Source: UBA10329 sp964500205
Lineage (GTDB): Bacteria; Bacteroidota; Bacteroidia; UBA10329
Direction of reading: 5' to 3'
NCBI GenBank assembly: GCA_964500205.1
Contig: CAZCNS010000005.1
Span: 124,001-188,000, forward strand
DNA: 64,000 nt
Shown here: positions 61,003 to 64,000 of the stretch, piece after piece
How positions within the stretch are numbered: position 1 is the stretch's first letter
Layout: each line of letters begins with the position of its first letter
The notes under the pieces: model-generated
Seen by the model: the letters and a program-made list of their open reading frames with translations, nothing else
What the model was told of the DNA's origin: nothing
Databases searched by the model: none
Made by a program: the position numbers and the translations under genes

Positions 61003-61386
61003 ATGTTGAAAGGAACCCGTCTCTACAGCGTCCTGCGTTGGAAATGCCCCAACTGCCATAAGGGCGACCTCTACTGCACCTCCAATCCTTACAACCCCTC
61101 GCATATTGCCGACATGCCAGACTCATGCCCGAATTGCGGGCAGAAGTACCTGCTTGAACCCGGGTTCTACTACGGAGCCATGTATGTGAGCTATGCCCTC
61201 ACGGTGGCCCTGAGCGTGGCCGTCTTCGTAGCGATGATCGTGCTGTGGGAGTTCGATGTGGTGTGGTATCTCGGCCTTAATGCCGCAGCGATCATCCTGA
61301 TGTTTCCCATCATCTTCCGAACCTCAAGGGCCGTATGGTTCAACTTTTTCGTGGGCTACGGCTCCAAAGGGAAGAATTCTGCATAG
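61003..61386 (+). CDS. DUF983 membrane protein with zinc-ribbon
   Basis: A 127-residue protein of the DUF983 family. The N-terminal zinc-ribbon has CPNCHKGDLY (first Cys pair) and CPNCGQKYLLEPGFYYGAMYVSYAL (second pair), followed by two transmembrane helices (about 62-82 and 88-106) and a C-terminal FFVGYG. Function is unknown; the fold suggests a membrane-bound zinc protein. The ATG at 61003 starts MLKGTRLYSVLRWKCPNC; in-frame sequence upstream lies in the duplicated ABC-F region and is not family-like. Confidence 0.88.
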   Translation: MLKGTRLYSVLRWKCPNCHKGDLYCTSNPYNPSHIADMPDSCPNCGQKYLLEPGFYYGAMYVSYALTVALSVAVFVAMIVLWEFDVVWYLGLNAAAIILMFPIIFRTSRAVWFNFFVGYGSKGKNSA

Positions 61387-61665
61387 AAGGGCTGAGTCCT
61401 CATCTTCCAGAAAACCTGACACACCTGACAGACCGTCTGCCAAGCGTCCCTCACCGGGTGTCCGTGTCAGTGCTGTCAGTCCACCGTTTTTTTGGCATAG
61501 GAGTTTGGCACGATGCCGTGCCAAACTCTGAATCCCTTGTCCACAGAGGGTTTCAGGCCCATTCATCATGCCTTCAAAAGGCAAACCAAAGATTTTCAGC
61601 ACGGAACTTGCCTGAAGAGAGGCAAGCAAAAACCAATCATCATTAACCCTTAAAAAACAAGAACA
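61387..61665. promoter_or_regulatory. Leader/regulatory region of the phasin-like gene
   Basis: A 279-base region. It contains two CTGACA hexamers (61416-61421, 61425-61430) and two TGTCAG hexamers (61465-61470, 61474-61479), each pair at a 9-base period and the pairs in inverted orientation. This is followed by seven T and by an 11-base perfect dyad GAGTTTGGCAC-N6-GTGCCAAACTC at 61501-61528. The arrangement is suggestive of a regulator binding region or of an RNA hairpin plus T-run terminator for DUF983. Confidence 0.5.
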
Positions 61666-62007
61666 ATGGAAGATGCTTTCAAAAAATTCCTCTACGCTGG
61701 TGTTGATCTCGCAGCTGAGGTATCAGGTAAATTCGAATCAGGTGTGAAAGAGCTCGTTGAGAAGGGCCGCATCTCTGAGGTTGAAGGTAAGAAACTCGTT
61801 GACGAGCTGTTCGAGAAGACCGAGGCGCGTAAGGAGGAGTTCGAGGCCAAGTACCACGAGATCAAGGAGAAGGTGGGTATCGTGAAGAAGACCGAGGAGG
61901 AGATCCTCGCTGAGCTCAAGCAGCAGGTCGCTGACTTGGAGAGCAAGCTGGGCAAGGCTTCTGCCAAGACGGCCGCTAAGCCTGCCGCAGCTACTGCAAA
62001 GGCTTGA
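61666..62007 (+). CDS. Phasin-like coiled-coil protein
   Basis: A 113-residue charged protein resembling phasin-related proteins (polyhydroxyalkanoate granule associated) of the short bacterial type. An amphipathic start (DAFKKFLYAGVDLAAEVSGKFESGVKELVEKGRISEVEGKKLVDEL) is followed by coiled coil (EEEILAELKQQVADLESKLG) and an Ala/Lys/Pro-rich tail (AKTAAKPAAATAKA) that looks DNA- or granule-binding. Codon choice is strongly biased to GAG and AAG, suggesting high expression. A long regulatory leader precedes it and a strong terminator follows, so it is probably a single-gene unit. No phaC gene is in the window. Confidence 0.78.
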   Translation: MEDAFKKFLYAGVDLAAEVSGKFESGVKELVEKGRISEVEGKKLVDELFEKTEARKEEFEAKYHEIKEKVGIVKKTEEEILAELKQQVADLESKLGKASAKTAAKPAAATAKA

Positions 62008-62063
62008 TCTGACAATGTATTGCCCGTTGGGGAAGGCAAGCCCCGACACTTTTCATGGTAGGT

Positions 62064-62103
62064 CACCCCGCCTCCGAGCAATCGGCAGGCGGGGTGTTTT
62101 TTT
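62064..62103. terminator. Rho-independent terminator
   Basis: A stem CACCCCGCCT pairing with AGGCGGGGTG and an inner CCGA/TCGG, followed by seven T. It terminates the phasin-like gene and faces the converging ABC transporter gene. Confidence 0.92.
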
Positions 62104-62115
62104 GTGGAGGTAGGC

Positions 62116-63927
62116 TCATACCTCCGCCCTGCGCCACTCCTTCTTGGCGTTGATGCTTGCCTCGATGTCCTCCAGCCGTCCCTTGGGAATGGCCGCTATG
62201 AGTCGCTTGGTGTAGTCCGTGCGCGGGAAGGAATAGATCTGGTCGGCATCGCCCATCTCCTCCACCTTGCCCTGGTTCATCACCACCATGCGGTCGCTCA
62301 TGAACTTGACCACGCTTAGGTCGTGGCTGATGAAGATGTAGGTGAACCCGAAGTCGCGCTTCAGCTCGTTGAGCAGATTGAGCACCTGCGCCTGCACACT
62401 CACATCGAGGGCTGACACGCTCTCATCGCAGATGATGAACTTGGGCCGCAGTGCCAGTGACCTCGCGATACAGATGCGCTGCCTTTGCCCGCCTGAGAAC
62501 TCGTGCGGATATCGGTAGAAATGCTCGGGCAGAAGGCTCACCGTGGTCAGCAGCTCGATGACCTTCTCCTTACGCTCCTTGTCGTTCTTGTAGAGGCCAT
62601 GCACCTGCATCGGTTCCATGATGGCATCGCCCACTGTGATGCGCGGGTTGAGAGATGAGTAAGGATCCTGAAAGATGATCTGGATGTCCTTGCGGATGGC
62701 GCGCAGCTCGTTGGTGGTCATCCTGTGCATGGGGTTGCCATCGAAGATGACCTCACCGCCTGTCGGGTCCACAAGACGGAGGACGGTGCGCCCCAGCGTG
62801 GTCTTCCCACAGCCGCTCTCGCCCACAAGGCCCAATGTCTCGCCCGGATAGACATCGAACGAGACATCATCCACGGCCTTCACCCATTCGGTGGTCTTTC
62901 CGAAGAAATCTGATTTGAGCGGGAAATAGGTCTTGAGGTTCTTGATGGAAAGGATGGGTTGCTGCGCGTACAGTTTCTCATGGGCCACCTTGCGTTCGTC
63001 CTCCGATTCGAACGCTTCGTTCTTCACATCATCAATGCTGATGTCCTTCTCAAGGATGTTGCCCTGCGCATCCACCTCCATGAAATCGCTGACCACAGGC
63101 AAACGCTTCAGCCGCACATCCAATGGCGGACGGCAGGCCAGCAGTCCTTTGGTGTAAGGATGTTTGGGATTGCTGAAGATGTCGAGAACTGGCCCCTGCT
63201 CCACGATGCGGCCCTTGTACATTACCACCACCTTGTCGGCCAGTTCAGCGATCACCCCGAGGTCGTGGGTGATGAACATGATGCCCATGTCGTTCTCCTG
63301 CTGCAGTTGGAGCATGAGTTGGAGGATGGTGTCTTGCACCGTCACATCGAGCGCGGTGGTCGGCTCGTCCGCGATCAGGACGCTGGGGTTGCAGCTCATC
63401 GCCATAGCGATCATCACACGCTGCTTCTGCCCACCCGATATCTGGTGTGGATACGAATCGAAAATGGCTTCGGGCCTTGGCAACTGTACTCGCTTGAAGA
63501 GGTCGATGGTCTGCTGCTTCGCCTGCTGCTTGTTCACCTTCTGATGGAGCAGGATGGCCTCCATTACCTGATCTCCGCAGGTGAACACAGGGTTGAGCGA
63601 GGTCATCGGCTCTTGGAATATCATGGCGATGTCGTTGCCACGTATGGCACGCATCTCCTTCTCCGAAAGCTTGGTCAGATCGCGGGGGCCGTAGGTGTCG
63701 TTGTGAAAGATGATCTCACCGCTGGCAATGCGCCCCGGAGGGTTGGGGATGAGCCGCATCACCGAGAGCGAGGTCACCGACTTGCCCGACCCGCTCTCGC
63801 CCACAATACCGATGGTCTCGCCACGGTTCAGCGTGAAACTCACGTCATTTACGGCCTTCATCACCTGTCCCTCGGTGCGGAACTCGGTAACAAGGTTCTT
63901 GATTTCCAGCAGTCTAAGGTCTTGCAT
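62116..63927 (-). CDS. Peptide ABC transporter ATPase, DppD-DppF fusion
   Basis: A 603-residue protein with two oligopeptide/dipeptide-type ATPase domains, as in YejF and GsiA. Domain one has GIVGESGSGKSVTSLSVMRLI, HQISGGQKQRVMIAMAM and VLIADEPTTALDVT; its end has the HPYTKGLLACRPPLD sequence of the oligopeptide ATPase C-terminal region. Domain two has GLVGESGCGKTTLGRTVLRL, HEFSGGQRQRICIARSLAL and FIICDESVSALDVS. It energises uptake of peptides through a DppBC-type permease encoded elsewhere. The ATG at 63927 (MQDLRLLEIKNLVTEF) is preferred over an upstream TTG, and TATGTTTG lies 22 bases upstream. Confidence 0.93.
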   Translation of the reverse strand: MQDLRLLEIKNLVTEFRTEGQVMKAVNDVSFTLNRGETIGIVGESGSGKSVTSLSVMRLIPNPPGRIASGEIIFHNDTYGPRDLTKLSEKEMRAIRGNDIAMIFQEPMTSLNPVFTCGDQVMEAILLHQKVNKQQAKQQTIDLFKRVQLPRPEAIFDSYPHQISGGQKQRVMIAMAMSCNPSVLIADEPTTALDVTVQDTILQLMLQLQQENDMGIMFITHDLGVIAELADKVVVMYKGRIVEQGPVLDIFSNPKHPYTKGLLACRPPLDVRLKRLPVVSDFMEVDAQGNILEKDISIDDVKNEAFESEDERKVAHEKLYAQQPILSIKNLKTYFPLKSDFFGKTTEWVKAVDDVSFDVYPGETLGLVGESGCGKTTLGRTVLRLVDPTGGEVIFDGNPMHRMTTNELRAIRKDIQIIFQDPYSSLNPRITVGDAIMEPMQVHGLYKNDKERKEKVIELLTTVSLLPEHFYRYPHEFSGGQRQRICIARSLALRPKFIICDESVSALDVSVQAQVLNLLNELKRDFGFTYIFISHDLSVVKFMSDRMVVMNQGKVEEMGDADQIYSFPRTDYTKRLIAAIPKGRLEDIEASINAKKEWRRAEV

Positions 63928-63949
63928 GGGATGGTTCTGAGTCAAAGTC

Positions 63950-63957
63950 CAAACATA
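63950..63957 (-). promoter_or_regulatory. Candidate -7 promoter box TATGTTTG
   Basis: An exact TAnnTTTG match on the minus strand, 22 bases before the ABC ATPase ATG. Confidence 0.45.
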
Positions 63958-64000
63958 CGGTTCTATGGCATCATAGTGAGTCTTGAACGCTGACTCACAT

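Noticed and set aside
61492..61510. A sigma-54-like TGGCAT...TTTGGC element before the phasin-like gene
   Set aside because: The GG-to-GC distance is 12 bases instead of 10, and the -12 TTGC core is missing, so I do not call a sigma-54 promoter.
1..64000. CRISPR arrays, insertion sequences, prophage and tRNA genes
   Set aside because: No spaced short-repeat array, transposase, integrase or cloverleaf-like sequence was seen by eye; the repeats found are explained above.

Overview
The window is chromosomal DNA from a Bacteroidota bacterium, most likely a Flavobacteriales-type lineage with fairly high GC. The reasons are: a type IX secretion C-terminal signal on the SBBP-repeat protein, RemB/Wzi-like outer-membrane proteins, the families DUF5686, DUF5690, DUF2723, DUF1571 and DUF983, a LytTR regulator paired with a HisKA_2 kinase, weak Shine-Dalgarno sequences, and many TAnnTTTG/TAnnTTCG promoter boxes a few bases before start codons. 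Two perfect palindromic parS-type sites flank mnmG, which suggests the window is in the origin-proximal part of the chromosome.

Layout. 0-10.5 kb is housekeeping: the pth tail, queA, feoAB, a nitrilase-family amidase, a DUF5686 outer-membrane protein, proC, a lysoplasmalogenase, selO and DUF2237. 10.6-16.0 kb is an accessory island between DUF2237 and polA. It holds a type II restriction-modification pair (C5 methyltransferase plus BsuBI/PstI-family endonuclease), a hypothetical gene with a small HTH regulator, and a three-gene set of a 65-aa protein, a STAS-like/GHKL ATPase and a DUF4325 STAS-like protein. The island is punctuated by three direct copies of a decayed WG-repeat coding fragment and by a diverged second copy of the polA tail. 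16-25 kb: polA, a metallo-beta-lactamase hydrolase with a secreted EEP-family phosphodiesterase, a giant internally duplicated SBBP protein, and a DUF1571/LysM protein. 25-37 kb: a half-length aldehyde dehydrogenase, a GT-C-like membrane protein, a tandem pair of RemB-like outer-membrane proteins, a DUF2723 glycosyltransferase, queG and an OmpA-like protein.

37-48 kb: mnmG with its parS sites, a methyltransferase, an apparent operon (MORN protein, PAS kinase, LytTR regulator), a 620-base non-coding stretch, rpiB, an M28 peptidase and an RhlE-type helicase. 48-59.9 kb: a TM2 protein, a ketosynthase/acyl-carrier pair, DUF3817, DUF5690 with phnW, ppk1, sixA, a metallo-hydrolase, an acyltransferase and an ABC-F protein. 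59.9-64 kb: a HigBA-type toxin-antitoxin module bracketed by a duplication of the ABC-F 5' end, DUF983, a phasin-like coiled-coil protein and a fused DppD-DppF peptide-transporter ATPase.

Genes that work together: queA and queG make the last two queuosine steps; feoA/feoB import ferrous iron; phnW and DUF5690 may handle aminoethylphosphonate; the methyltransferase and endonuclease form a restriction system. The best candidate for an undescribed system is the STAS-like/GHKL ATPase module downstream of polA in the repeat-punctuated island. No tRNA, rRNA, CRISPR array or insertion sequence was found.
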